From Arthrobacter jinronghuae (GTDB lineage: Bacteria; Actinomycetota; Actinomycetes; Actinomycetales; Micrococcaceae): 64,000 nt of DNA. A program made the position numbers and the translations under genes. The stretch lies in contig NZ_CP104263.1 in NCBI RefSeq assembly GCF_025244825.1, forward strand, positions 1,736,001 to 1,800,000, given 5' to 3'. How positions within the stretch are numbered: position 1 is the first letter of the stretch; each line of letters begins with the position of its first letter. Below are positions 23,784 to 32,761 of this stretch, piece by piece. A model generated the notes under the pieces. The model worked only from the letters and a program-made list of their open reading frames with translations, was not told the DNA's origin and did not search any database.

Positions 23784-25529
23784 GTGGACAATTCCGTGAA
23801 CCCCAGCAAGGCAAAGACCGCCGCCCGGACCCGTCCGGTGGTACAGCAGCTGAAGGACCGGCCCAAGGCCTCGGTGCTGATCATCGGCGGCGGCATCAAC
23901 GGCGTCGGCACCTTCCGTGACCTGTCGCTGCAGGGCGTGGACGTAGCCCTCGTGGAGCGCGGTGATTACTGCCAGGGCGCTTCGGGTGCGTCTTCCCACA
24001 TGATCCACGGCGGCATCCGCTACCTGGAGAACGGCGAGTTCCGCCTCGTGCACGAGTCCGTCGTCGAGCGCAACGCCCTGCTCCGGCTGGCCCCGCACTA
24101 CGTCAAGCCGCTGCAGACCACCATCCCCATCACCACCACCTTCTCGGGCATCACTGCTGCACCGCTGCGTTTCCTGACGCACAAGCAGGGCAAGCACACC
24201 GAGCGCGGCGCCGTGCTGATCAAGGCCGGCCTGCTGATGTATGACTTCTTCTCCCGCGGCGGCCGCGTGGCCCCCAAGCACAACTTCGTCGGCAAGAAGA
24301 AGTCCCTGCAGGAACTGCCGAAGCTGCGCCCGGACGTAAAGTACACGGCTACGTACTTTGACGCCTCGGTACACAACCCCGAGCGCCTCACCCTCGACGT
24401 GCTGCGCGACGGCCTCGAGGCGAACCCGCAGTCCCGCGCCAGCAACTACGTCAGCGCCGTCGGCACCACCGACGCCGGCACCGTGCTGCGCGACGAGGTC
24501 ACCGGCGAAGAGTTCGTCTTCGACGCCGACGTCGTCATCAACGCCACCGGCGCCTGGGTTGACGAGACCAACGATTCGTTCGGCAAGCGCACCAGCTTCA
24601 TGGGCGGCACCAAGGGCTCGCACATCGTCCTGGACCACCCGGAACTGCTGGAAGCCTGCGCCGGCCGTGAAATGTTCTTCGAGCACACCGACGGCCGCAT
24701 CGTCCTGATCTACCCGATGGGCGACCGCGTTCTGGTGGGCACCACGGACATCGACGCGGACATCAACGAGGCATCGGTCTGCACCGACGAAGAGATCGAG
24801 TACTTCTTCGAACTGATCGCCCACGTCTTCCCCACGGTTGACGTGCGCCGCGACCACATTGTCTACACCTTCTCCGGTGTGCGCCCGTTGCCGAAGCACG
24901 ACGACACGCAGCCCGGCTTCGTGTCCCGCGACTACCGCGTGGAAAAGCGCACGGACAACCGCGCCGGCAAGAACGTCACGAGCCTGTCCCTGGTCGGCGG
25001 CAAGTGGACGACCTTCCGCGCCCTGTCCGAGACGCTGGCCACCGAGGCGATGACCGCTCTGGGCATGCCGCGGAAGACGACGACGGCGGAACTGCAGATC
25101 GGCGGCGGCAAGGACTTCCCGCGCACCGAGGCCGAGGAACGCCTGTGGGTCAACCGCATGGCCTCCGACGTGGCCGACCGTGACCGCGTCCGCGTCCTGC
25201 TGACCCGCTACGGCACGCGCGCCGTCGACGTCCTGGAGTTCCTGTCCCAGGGCGGCGACCAGCTGCTGGCCTCCACCAACGAGCTCAGCACCCGCGAGCT
25301 GACCTACATGGTGGAAAACGAGCAGATCACGCAGCTCGCCGACATCCTGATCCGCCGCACCTCGCTGGCCTTCCGCGGCCTGGTGTCCGAAGCCATGCTG
25401 ACCGAGCTGGCGGACCTGCTGGCCCCGCAGCTGGGCTGGGACGACGCCGAAAAGCGCCGCCAGGCTGAGTTCGCCCGCGAGCTGCTGGTCACCATGCACG
25501 GCATGAAGATCCCGGCGCTGGCTTCCTAA
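23784..25529 (+). CDS. glpD: Glycerol-3-phosphate dehydrogenase, FAD-dependent
   Basis: Oxidises sn-glycerol 3-phosphate to dihydroxyacetone phosphate at the membrane, feeding electrons to quinones. The chosen GTG start gives 581 residues; the upstream ATG at 23748 would give 593 but has no ribosome-binding site, while GGAGAT lies well placed before the GTG. Motifs: FAD-binding VLIIGGGINGVGTFRDLSLQ, GASGASSHMIHGGIRYLENG substrate/FAD region, LVGGKWTTFR near residue 410, and the C-terminal DAO_C domain. A SorC regulator is divergent, and no glpF or glpK is adjacent. Confidence 0.95.
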   Translation: MDNSVNPSKAKTAARTRPVVQQLKDRPKASVLIIGGGINGVGTFRDLSLQGVDVALVERGDYCQGASGASSHMIHGGIRYLENGEFRLVHESVVERNALLRLAPHYVKPLQTTIPITTTFSGITAAPLRFLTHKQGKHTERGAVLIKAGLLMYDFFSRGGRVAPKHNFVGKKKSLQELPKLRPDVKYTATYFDASVHNPERLTLDVLRDGLEANPQSRASNYVSAVGTTDAGTVLRDEVTGEEFVFDADVVINATGAWVDETNDSFGKRTSFMGGTKGSHIVLDHPELLEACAGREMFFEHTDGRIVLIYPMGDRVLVGTTDIDADINEASVCTDEEIEYFFELIAHVFPTVDVRRDHIVYTFSGVRPLPKHDDTQPGFVSRDYRVEKRTDNRAGKNVTSLSLVGGKWTTFRALSETLATEAMTALGMPRKTTTAELQIGGGKDFPRTEAEERLWVNRMASDVADRDRVRVLLTRYGTRAVDVLEFLSQGGDQLLASTNELSTRELTYMVENEQITQLADILIRRTSLAFRGLVSEAMLTELADLLAPQLGWDDAEKRRQAEFARELLVTMHGMKIPALAS

Positions 25530-25560
25530 CCCGGAGTAAAGCAAAGAGACAAAGCAACAA

Positions 25561-25606
25561 CAGCAGAGGGTGGACACCGATACGGTGTCCGCCCTCTGCT
25601 GTTTTT
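25561..25606. terminator. Strong intrinsic terminator after glpD
   Basis: A 19-bp stem with one mismatch position (25561-25579 with 25583-25601, arm start CAGCAGAGGG) and a three-base loop is followed by TTTTT. It lies between convergent glpD and the CocE-type hydrolase gene and can serve both. Confidence 0.93.
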
Positions 25607-25615
25607 CGTATCCGT

Positions 25616-27340
25616 TTACCCTGCCGACCGCCGGGTGAACGGCAGCACCAGCCGCGAGGGGTGCGCTGCGTCGCGGTAGATCTTGTGCGTGACCGGACGG
25701 CCGACCGGCAGGTGGAACGAATCCGGCGGTAGCAGCGCATTGTGCTCATCCGCCAGCGGTTCGTCGTTGGACAGTTCCACGGTCAGCCGGTGGCCCGGGA
25801 GGAACGTCGTGGCAAACGGGTAGAGCCGCACCACGTACTCCTCAATCCTGCCCGGCTCCACGGGAACGGCCCGCGTGTGCGGGTGGTGCGGGTTGCCCTC
25901 GGTGGTCCGGTCATCGAGTTCGCGGTGGGAGGCCTTCAGGTACCCGGTGGTGACGAGCTGGCGTTTCCCGTTGGGGGCGTTGTCCCAGAGCCGGAGGATG
26001 AAGTTGGTGTCCTCCTGGTCGATCTCGGCGAAAATGTGCGCGGCGCCGGTGCCGATCAGCTCGGTGGGTTCGGTGAAGGCATCCGTGCTCCAGTCCAGGA
26101 TCTCCACCTTGTCCGTCACGGTCAGCGGCGCCTGGTAGAAGCCGTCAGGTGCAGCGTACTCAGCACCCATCGGTTCCGCGTCGGGAGACAGCTTGCGCCG
26201 GGGGCGCAGGTACAGCGGCCGGTACTCAACGTCCTTCGGCGGCCAGGCGCTGCCGGTAACGTGCTCGCGGGAACCTTCCACGAAAACGCTGACTTCGGGC
26301 TCGTCCATGATGCCGTTGTCGATGCCCTTGATCCAGTAGTCGTACCACCGGAACATCTTGTCGTGTTCCTCGATGAAGGGGCGGGACTGCATCGGCGGGT
26401 AGGGACCGATGTCCAGCTTTTTCGGGCCCTTCAGGGCGTCGAACAGCTCGATGGTCCCGTCCATGGTCCAGCCGCGGCCCTGGTCGATCTGCAGGTAGAC
26501 CGGGATGTCGATGTTCGGGGCCAGTGTGATGGGATTGCGTTCCTCGTACCAGTCGCCGTCGAGCTCGTTCATCACAATGTCGAACCAGGCCTCGTGGTGC
26601 TTGGGGTAGTTCAGCACGTGCACGAGGTTGGGCCATGCTGCGACGTCCGGGTCCGCCAGGCGTGCTGCCACCAGCTTCTGCAGCTTGTCCGGGGGATAGG
26701 TCTCCAGCATGCGGGACTTGGTCTGGTCGGTGAACGCCCAGCCGGAATCCCCGCCGCGGCCCTCGCGGGCGGCACGCGGCATGAACCACATGACTCCGCC
26801 GTGGTAGGTGGTCTCGTAGAAGTCGTAGTGCCCGCCGGAAACGAAGATCGCCTTCAAATGCGGGGGCCGTTCGGCGGCGGCCAGGACCTGCATGGAACCG
26901 AAGTAGGAGATGCCGACCATGCCCACGTTGCCGTCGCACCAGGGCTGTTCGGCAACCCATTCGATGAAGTCGTAGGCGTCCTGGCCCAGGGAAACCCCGC
27001 CGGCGTTGTAGTTGCCGATGTGTTCGCCGCCGGAGGCGCCGGAACCACGCAGGTCGCCGATGACGTGTGCGTAGTCCTCCTTCACGATCCGGGCAATATC
27101 GCCCGCTTCGATGCAGCCGTCCCACATCGGGCTGGGCCGGCGCTGCGGGGGCATGGTCAGGGCCAGGGCCTGCAGCTCCTTGCCGTAGGGGCTCAGCGCG
27201 ACCAGTGCGGGCCGGGGCCGGTCTTCGGTGCCGGAATAGACGTCCGCGGCGAGCTCGACGCCGTCGCGCATCGGCACGCGGAGGTCCTTGGCGACCCGAA
27301 TCGCCTGTCCGCCCGCGTCGATATGGTGGGTAGTAGCCAT
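25616..27340 (-). CDS. CocE/NonD-family serine hydrolase (X-Pro dipeptidyl-peptidase-like)
   Basis: A 574-residue alpha/beta hydrolase of the cocaine-esterase type, which splits esters or amides. VPMRDGVELAADVYSG opens the domain; the nucleophile Ser145 is in GISYFG; the oxyanion and DLRGSGASGGE regions precede it. The C-terminal jelly-roll (from about residue 380) contains FLPGHRLTVELSNDEPL, typical of CocE. ATG 27340 has AAGGAG ten bases upstream. It is the last gene of a six-gene leftward operon, 19 bases after the MBL-fold gene. The substrate is unknown. Confidence 0.9.
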   Translation of the reverse strand: MATTHHIDAGGQAIRVAKDLRVPMRDGVELAADVYSGTEDRPRPALVALSPYGKELQALALTMPPQRRPSPMWDGCIEAGDIARIVKEDYAHVIGDLRGSGASGGEHIGNYNAGGVSLGQDAYDFIEWVAEQPWCDGNVGMVGISYFGSMQVLAAAERPPHLKAIFVSGGHYDFYETTYHGGVMWFMPRAAREGRGGDSGWAFTDQTKSRMLETYPPDKLQKLVAARLADPDVAAWPNLVHVLNYPKHHEAWFDIVMNELDGDWYEERNPITLAPNIDIPVYLQIDQGRGWTMDGTIELFDALKGPKKLDIGPYPPMQSRPFIEEHDKMFRWYDYWIKGIDNGIMDEPEVSVFVEGSREHVTGSAWPPKDVEYRPLYLRPRRKLSPDAEPMGAEYAAPDGFYQAPLTVTDKVEILDWSTDAFTEPTELIGTGAAHIFAEIDQEDTNFILRLWDNAPNGKRQLVTTGYLKASHRELDDRTTEGNPHHPHTRAVPVEPGRIEEYVVRLYPFATTFLPGHRLTVELSNDEPLADEHNALLPPDSFHLPVGRPVTHKIYRDAAHPSRLVLPFTRRSAG

Positions 27341-27359
27341 TAGTGCGTAGCTCCTTGCG

Positions 27360-28289
27360 TTAGGCATTGCCGAAGCGGGTGCGGTACCCGTGCAGCGTGG
27401 TGAAGAAGGGGGACGGGTCCAGCGTGGGATCGCCCTGGTAGGCGAGCTCTTCGGCCACCCGTTCGAACGGGGAGTACACCGAATCGGTTTCCCGGAGGCC
27501 GTCCCGCAGATAGCCGGCGACGGCGGCACGGACCCGGCCTTCGATGTCCAGGCTCTCCTGGAGCGCCTCGCGTGCCTGCCGGTGATCGAGTTCGACGCCG
27601 TACTCCCGGCCGTCGGTCCGACGGTACGGGTGGCCAAGGTAGAGCCGCTCCGGACGGAGGACATCCCGCAGATACTCCAGGCTGGAGCGGTAGGCATCCG
27701 GATCCTCGTAGCCGGGGAACCGGTTGGCCGCCCCGTGGATCTGCACGGCGTCGCCCACGAAGGCGGCCCCGTCCAGTTCGTAGGCAACGGACCCGGCCGT
27801 GTGGCCCGGAACGTGGTGTACGGAGACCGTGACGTCCCCGCCCAGCGACAGTTTTTCGCCTCCCCGCACCAGCACGGACGGTTCCATTTCGCCTGAAATA
27901 ACCGCCTGCGTGGTCCGGGTCTGCGCTGCTGCGCCGTCCGGCGCGTTCAGGTACCTGCTGCGCCCGTTCACGTACTCTTCGACGTGCGCTTCACGGGACC
28001 GCAGCAGGTGGGCGTCGGCTTCGTGGATTACCACCTTCGCTTTGCCGCCGGTCAGTTCCGCCAGGGCCTTCGCTCCGCCCAGGTGATCGATGTGGCCGTG
28101 GGTCAGCAGGATCCAGCGGACCTCGTCGATGCTCCGGCCCAGCTTCTCCAGTGCGGGGATCATGCCCTCCGCCGGCGAGGAGCCTATGCCGGTGTCCACG
28201 ATCGCCGGCTCCGGTGCATCGATGAAGTAGCTGTAGAGGCCAAACCGTCCCCAGGGGGACACCAGCGGGTGAACCGTACCTTTGCTCAT
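27360..28289 (-). CDS. Metallo-beta-lactamase-fold hydrolase
   Basis: A 309-residue zinc hydrolase. The metal motif THGHIDH gives His64, His66, Asp68 and His69; a second-sphere His lies in VPGHTAGSVAYEL and an Asp in FVGDAVQIHG, with a C-terminal His in LGHPYRRTDG. The family includes lactonases, glyoxalase II-like thioesterases and arylsulfatases. Located in an operon with esterase and phosphotriesterase-like genes, a lactonase or thioesterase role is plausible but not shown. ATG start with GAGAGG upstream. Confidence 0.88.
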   Translation of the reverse strand: MSKGTVHPLVSPWGRFGLYSYFIDAPEPAIVDTGIGSSPAEGMIPALEKLGRSIDEVRWILLTHGHIDHLGGAKALAELTGGKAKVVIHEADAHLLRSREAHVEEYVNGRSRYLNAPDGAAAQTRTTQAVISGEMEPSVLVRGGEKLSLGGDVTVSVHHVPGHTAGSVAYELDGAAFVGDAVQIHGAANRFPGYEDPDAYRSSLEYLRDVLRPERLYLGHPYRRTDGREYGVELDHRQAREALQESLDIEGRVRAAVAGYLRDGLRETDSVYSPFERVAEELAYQGDPTLDPSPFFTTLHGYRTRFGNA

Positions 28290-28300
28290 GGGTGCCTCTC

Positions 28301-29242
28301 TCAGGCGGGACGGTCGGAGGGGGTGCCGTTCAGGAAATCCCCGGCTTCCCGGAAGGCCCGGTAGAACTCCGGAAGCCAGGAGAAATTGGCAACAAAGCCG
28401 TGGTTCGCCCCTGCGTAGCGGTGGACGGTTGCGTCAACGCCGGCTTCTTTGAGCCGCTGCCCGTACAGTTCGCCCTCATCACGCAGGGGATCGTGTTCCG
28501 CTGTGAGGATGAGTGCCTGCGGCAGGCCGCTGAGGTCAACACGCTTGATGGGGGAGACGAGCGGGTCCGCCGGGTCAGCACCGTTCTCGAGGTAAAACGC
28601 GTTGAAGGGCTTCAGCCCTGCGGTCTCCAAGCCGTAACCCTCGGCGTTCTCCCGCATTGAGGCATAACGGTCGACGTCGAAGTCCAGGTCCAGCGACGGG
28701 TAGAACAGGATCTGGTGCGTGATTCCGCTGAAGCCGTCCTCGCGGGCCATGGCGGTCACAGCCGCGGCGAAGTTCCCGCCCGAACTGTCACCGGCGACGG
28801 CAAGGGTTCTGCCGTTCCACTTCAGGGCCTGGCCCTGCTCGGCGGCCCAGCGGACCACACCGTAGCTGTCCGCCAGGCCCGCGGGGAACGCGGCTTCCGG
28901 TGCCAGCCGGTAGCCGACGGAGATGACCTTGTGGCCCGTTTCCTTCGCCAGCGAGCGTGCCACGTGGTCGTGGGTGTCCAGGCTGCCCAGGAAGAAGGCA
29001 CCGCCGTGGAGGTACACGATCAGCCCGTAGGAGTCGGCGTCGACGGGTGTGTAAATGCGTACCGGGACCTCCCCGGCGTCGGTGGAGGCGATGGTGTCCT
29101 CAACCGCGTGCAGCGGAATCCGGTCCTCGAGCGGCGGAACCTGCGCGGCCTCGCCGGCCCGCATCGCCACTGGATCCAGCGGTGAACCGTCAGGGGCCGG
29201 GATGCTGCGCAGTACCTTGGCGATTTCGGGATGAATGGTCAT
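28301..29242 (-). CDS. Alpha/beta hydrolase (hormone-sensitive-lipase family)
   Basis: A 313-residue esterase. The oxyanion motif HGGAF (residues 80-84) and nucleophile Ser153 in GDSSGG are the HSL hallmarks; HDPLRDEGE carries the acid and ANHGF the catalytic His. Such enzymes cleave short- to medium-chain esters. ATG start with AAGGAC upstream. It stands in the middle of the leftward operon, eleven bases before the MBL-fold gene; it may release an ester made by, or needed by, the oxygenases nearby. Confidence 0.92.
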   Translation of the reverse strand: MTIHPEIAKVLRSIPAPDGSPLDPVAMRAGEAAQVPPLEDRIPLHAVEDTIASTDAGEVPVRIYTPVDADSYGLIVYLHGGAFFLGSLDTHDHVARSLAKETGHKVISVGYRLAPEAAFPAGLADSYGVVRWAAEQGQALKWNGRTLAVAGDSSGGNFAAAVTAMAREDGFSGITHQILFYPSLDLDFDVDRYASMRENAEGYGLETAGLKPFNAFYLENGADPADPLVSPIKRVDLSGLPQALILTAEHDPLRDEGELYGQRLKEAGVDATVHRYAGANHGFVANFSWLPEFYRAFREAGDFLNGTPSDRPA

Positions 29243-29289
29243 TGCTTGTCCTTGCTGTATTGCGGGGTGGGGGAAGCGGAGGTTCCTGG

Positions 29290-30411
29290 CTACTTCGCCG
29301 GGGTCTGCTCGGGGAAGGCGGTTTCCACCGATCCGGGGTTCCAGCCAAGGCGTGACAGGCGCTGCAGTTCGTCCGTGACCGGTTTCCGGATGGCCTGGTA
29401 CTGGGTGAGGGCTTCCTTCACGGAATCCGCCTGCAGCAGGGCGTCCGCGAGCCCGGCGGCGTCCTGGATGGCTGAGTTCGCACCCTGGCCCTGGTGGTGC
29501 AGCATGGCGTGTGCCGAGTCGCCGAGCAGGGCGACGCTGTCGGTGTGCCAGTTATCCACCGGATCGATGTCGAACACGGAGCGGCTGGTGACCTGGCTGA
29601 TGTCCAGGTTCCGGGCAATGTCCACGATGCGTTCGTCAAAGCCGTCGAGCAGGGAGACGAGGTAGTCATTGGTGATGACCGGCGCCCAGGAGCCGTCCTC
29701 GGAGCGGGTGGTGATGTCGTAGGAAAGCTGGTTGCGGTGGCGCAGCGGAAGGTTGTAGGCGATGGTGCCGTTGTCACCCATGTAGAAGCGGGGGTTGTCG
29801 TCCTCGACTCCCAGTCCGAAGGCATTGTCTGCGGAGATGACCGCCCGGTAGGCGTGTTCCCCCGCGAAGATCGGTTCATTGTCGGAGAACAGTTCCTTGC
29901 GGATCAGGGAACGGATGCCGTCTGCGCCGATCACCAGATCGGCCGTGACAGTGTTTCCGTTTTCGAAGGTGAGGGTCGCCGCATCGCCGTCGTCCTTGAT
30001 GCCGGTGAGCTTGTGGCCCATGTGCACCATCTCGGCCGGCAGGACGCCCAGGAGCGCGTCAATGAAATCGCCCCGGTGGATGATGCGGGTGTGGTTCGGC
30101 TGGTCGAAGTCGTTGAGCTGGGGCCAGACTTCCTGCGCATAGACCTGCTGTCCGTCGGCGCTAAGGATTTCCAGGTAGTCGCTCGGCGAGCTCACGGCAG
30201 CGATTTCCTCGAAGATGCCCCACCGGCGGAAGAGTTCAACCGTGATCGGGCGCAGGCCGATGCCGGCGCCCACTTGGCCCAGTGCGGGAGCCTGCTCGTA
30301 TACGTGGACGTTGCCGGCACCGATGTTCCGCAGGGCAATGGCTGCTGCCGCGCCGCCGTAGCCGCCGCCGACAATGGCGATCTTCAGGTCTTTGAGTTCG
30401 GAAGTCTTCAT
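29290..30411 (-). CDS. FAD-dependent monooxygenase (salicylate-hydroxylase-like)
   Basis: A 373-residue group A flavoprotein monooxygenase that would use NAD(P)H and O2 to hydroxylate a ring or activated carbon. GxGxxG in IAIVGGGYGGAAAAIALR, the DG motif in VIGADGIRSLIRKE, and the GD motif LLGDSAHAMLHHQGQGANSA are all present. The length and the HHQGQGANSAIQDAAG region match salicylate/6-hydroxynicotinate-type hydroxylases. The actual substrate is not deducible. It sits 53 bases after the phosphotriesterase-like gene in the operon. Confidence 0.88.
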   Translation of the reverse strand: MKTSELKDLKIAIVGGGYGGAAAAIALRNIGAGNVHVYEQAPALGQVGAGIGLRPITVELFRRWGIFEEIAAVSSPSDYLEILSADGQQVYAQEVWPQLNDFDQPNHTRIIHRGDFIDALLGVLPAEMVHMGHKLTGIKDDGDAATLTFENGNTVTADLVIGADGIRSLIRKELFSDNEPIFAGEHAYRAVISADNAFGLGVEDDNPRFYMGDNGTIAYNLPLRHRNQLSYDITTRSEDGSWAPVITNDYLVSLLDGFDERIVDIARNLDISQVTSRSVFDIDPVDNWHTDSVALLGDSAHAMLHHQGQGANSAIQDAAGLADALLQADSVKEALTQYQAIRKPVTDELQRLSRLGWNPGSVETAFPEQTPAK

Positions 30412-30464
30412 GGTTGCTTCGCTTTCTCGTGTCCGGCGCGCCCATGCGCCGGGATATGGCTGGG

Positions 30465-31418
30465 TCAGGAGGAGATGGAAAGGAATCCGGCGGGGTTGTC
30501 GATGAAGAGGGTTTTGATGGCTGCTTCATCGAGACCGGCACCGCGCAGGTCGGGGATCAGGTCCTCGAAGATGTAGTTCACGGTGTGGCCCTTCACTCCG
30601 GGCCAGCCAAGCGGGCTGCAGTTGGCGTCAGCGGAAACCAGGAGCTGGTTCAGGTGCCCCTTCTCCACCAGGGACATAAAGTGGTCCAGCCGCTCCTTGC
30701 GGGGGCGGGCCCAGAAGGGCGGGTCCGGGAGTTCGGTCTCGTAGCCGAAGGTGTCGAAGCCGATGCGCCCGCCCTGCCCCATGATCCATTCGCTGGGGGT
30801 GTTCTCGGCGTTGAGGCCGTCGTCGGCGTGCCCGAAGAGGACACGGTCCAGCGGCAGGGACTCTTCGGCGAAGATGTCGATGGCCGGCTGCGGGTCGATG
30901 GCCAGGTGGGTGAGGATCGGTACACCGGTGGCCACTGAGGCGCGGGCGGCGGCGCGGTAGATGCGCTTGTCCAGTTCGGTCATCCGCCCGCCGCGGCTGA
31001 CGCCCACTTTGATCACACCGGCCTTGCTGCCGGTGGTGCCGATGCCGACGGTGATTTCAGAGATGAACACCTCAGCCAGGTATTCCACGCTGGCCCGGGC
31101 GAAGTGCGGCAGCGCGGTGTCCCCGCCGACGAAGCCGGTGCAGGCCACGATGTGAACACCCGTCTTGGCGGAGAGGGACTTGTAATAGTCGACGTCGCGG
31201 CCGTTGCAGATGCCGGTCGCATCCACGAATGTGCCGCCGCCGTATTCATGGAACTGCCGCAGCTTCGGCACGGTTTCCGCGTACCGCTGCTCCGGCGTCT
31301 TCCACCAGGTGGAGTCCAGTTCGCTGCCGGGCATGCCGTAGCCGATGTGCTCGTGGACTGCCACTATGCCCAGCTCTTCGGCCGGGATGGTGCCTAGGAC
31401 CGTGTTTACCTTTGCCAA
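30465..31418 (-). CDS. Phosphotriesterase-like amidohydrolase (all metal ligands present)
   Basis: A 317-residue TIM-barrel hydrolase of the phosphotriesterase/lactonase superfamily. HxH at His22-Glu-His24 (AVHEHIG), the carboxylated-lysine site GVIKVG, metal His in ILTHLAI and VLFGHADD, and catalytic Asp in LLVSADAN are all in place. Natural substrates of this family include lactones and phosphoesters. TTG start with GAGGTG upstream. Directly upstream lies a paralogue that lacks the ligands. Confidence 0.9.
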   Translation of the reverse strand: MAKVNTVLGTIPAEELGIVAVHEHIGYGMPGSELDSTWWKTPEQRYAETVPKLRQFHEYGGGTFVDATGICNGRDVDYYKSLSAKTGVHIVACTGFVGGDTALPHFARASVEYLAEVFISEITVGIGTTGSKAGVIKVGVSRGGRMTELDKRIYRAAARASVATGVPILTHLAIDPQPAIDIFAEESLPLDRVLFGHADDGLNAENTPSEWIMGQGGRIGFDTFGYETELPDPPFWARPRKERLDHFMSLVEKGHLNQLLVSADANCSPLGWPGVKGHTVNYIFEDLIPDLRGAGLDEAAIKTLFIDNPAGFLSISS

Positions 31419-31474
31419 TGCCTACACCTCAAAGAAAATAGAAAGCTTTTATGGTCATCGCTGCCGCACGGCTT

Positions 31475-32509
31475 TTAGCGCACCGTTAGCAGGGCCTGCG
31501 GATTATCAGTGAGAATGCGCCGGGCATCTTCATCGCTGAGGCCCCTGGACGAGAGGAGCGGCATAAACGTGGACAGGACATAGCTGTACGGCACGTCGTA
31601 GTCCGGCTGGCCCTTGGCGACGCCGACGGCGTTGGCGGAGAGAATGATCCGGTCCGCATGGCCCGCCTGCACCAGTTCGAGGACCAGGGCGGCCCGTGCC
31701 TCGTCGTCGATGACGTCCCCGCCGGTGGAACCCACATGGTCGATGCCGACGAAGGCGCCGCGGCGCGCCACCTCGAGGGCGGCACCGGCGGCGTCCTTGC
31801 GGTCCAGACCGCCGACCAGCACGCGGTCCGCCGGAAGGTTCTCCACCAGGACCAGGTCCAGTTCGCGAACCGCGTCGGTGCCGAAGCGGATCGACACCGG
31901 AACACCGGTGGCCAGAGAAGTATTGGCGGCGCCGCGGAACAGGCTTTCCTCGGTGGGGGTGATGCCGGAACGGGCCGCGGCCGTGGCTACGAGACCGGCG
32001 GCGCCCCGGCGCTCAACCCGGGGGACCACCATGCCCTCGGTGACCTCCTTGGAGAAGAGATCCGCGAACTTGTCCGCCGGCCACGGCGTGGGCGGGTTGG
32101 TCTGCGGGGTCAGGAAGTAGCCGCCGAGCATTTCCTCCGGCCCCATGCCGGTGGAAGCGATGATATGCACGCCGGTTGCCCGGGACAGGGCCTCATGCAG
32201 CGGAAGATCCCGGCCGTGGAACATGCCGGTGCTGTCGACGACGGCGCCTCCGCCGTGTTTCCGGAAGTCCGTCAGCTTCCCGGCAAGGGTTTCGAAGATT
32301 TCGGCCCGGTCCATGCTGATATCCGGCGCGTGCTCCGCTCCCGGGACCACCGAGAGGAGTGCTTCGTGAACGGCGACAACGCCCAGGTCTGCGGCGGGTA
32401 CGGGACCCAGGACGGTGTTGGCCAGAGCCCCGGGAATATTGTCTGGGCCGTTGACGCCCACGGTACCGGTGGATGTGGACGCGGCGTCGGCGCCTGCGAA
32501 GTGGCTCAC
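31475..32509 (-). CDS. Phosphotriesterase-family paralogue lacking metal ligands (pseudoenzyme)
   Basis: A 344-residue protein homologous along its length to the neighbouring phosphotriesterase-like enzyme, with an extra N-terminus of about 25 residues. The metal-site positions are all changed: HxH became His48-Glu-Ala50; the lysine site GVIKVG became GLVATA; THLA became SIRF; FGHADD became VGGLDR; and SADAN became SANAV. It should not bind the dinuclear metal centre. The reading frame is intact, so it is probably a scaffold, partner or regulator. GTG start with AAAGGAGAGG upstream. It is the first gene of the leftward operon. Confidence 0.85.
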   Translation of the reverse strand: MSHFAGADAASTSTGTVGVNGPDNIPGALANTVLGPVPAADLGVVAVHEALLSVVPGAEHAPDISMDRAEIFETLAGKLTDFRKHGGGAVVDSTGMFHGRDLPLHEALSRATGVHIIASTGMGPEEMLGGYFLTPQTNPPTPWPADKFADLFSKEVTEGMVVPRVERRGAAGLVATAAARSGITPTEESLFRGAANTSLATGVPVSIRFGTDAVRELDLVLVENLPADRVLVGGLDRKDAAGAALEVARRGAFVGIDHVGSTGGDVIDDEARAALVLELVQAGHADRIILSANAVGVAKGQPDYDVPYSYVLSTFMPLLSSRGLSDEDARRILTDNPQALLTVR

Positions 32510-32589
32510 TTGCCTCTCCTTTGAAGCTAGGGGGATCTGCGTGACTGACGTCACTGCGGATGATGCGGAGTGGCCAGCTTTCCACTTTT

Positions 32590-32606
32590 CTTTACACACT
32601 GTCAAG
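32590..32606 (-). promoter_or_regulatory. Leftward operator/promoter of the catabolic island
   Basis: CTTTACA-CAC-TGTCAAG is an imperfect palindrome (CTTKACA-N3-TGTMAAG). Read leftward it holds TTGACA as -35 box for the hydrolase operon. A mirror copy lies at 32653-32669. Confidence 0.7.
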
Positions 32607-32652
32607 TAATTTGTCTCGGTGATCGAATGTGCCGCGGAGTCCAAGTGTGATC

Positions 32653-32669
32653 CTTGACACATTGTAAAG
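32653..32669 (+). promoter_or_regulatory. Rightward operator/promoter of the catabolic island
   Basis: CTTGACA-CAT-TGTAAAG, the mirror image of 32590-32606, 13 of 17 bases identical to its reverse complement. It holds TTGACA as -35 box for the DHA2 pump/P450 operon. One TetR-type regulator at both sites would coordinate both arms. Confidence 0.7.
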
Positions 32670-32761
32670 CTTCCAGTCACACTGTCTTGGAAACGCCGGT
32701 TGGACGGCGACCCCACGCCGCCGTCGCCCACGCGTCGACTGGAAACAAAGGAGTTTCACGG

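Noticed and set aside
23679..25577. 632-codon open frame opposite glpD
   Set aside because: Explained by GC-rich third positions of glpD codons; the product is Val/Gly/His-biased and has no family features.
25742..27343. 533-codon open frame opposite the CocE-type hydrolase gene
   Set aside because: The opposite strand encodes a complete hydrolase with a good start and ribosome site; the frame shows only antisense composition.
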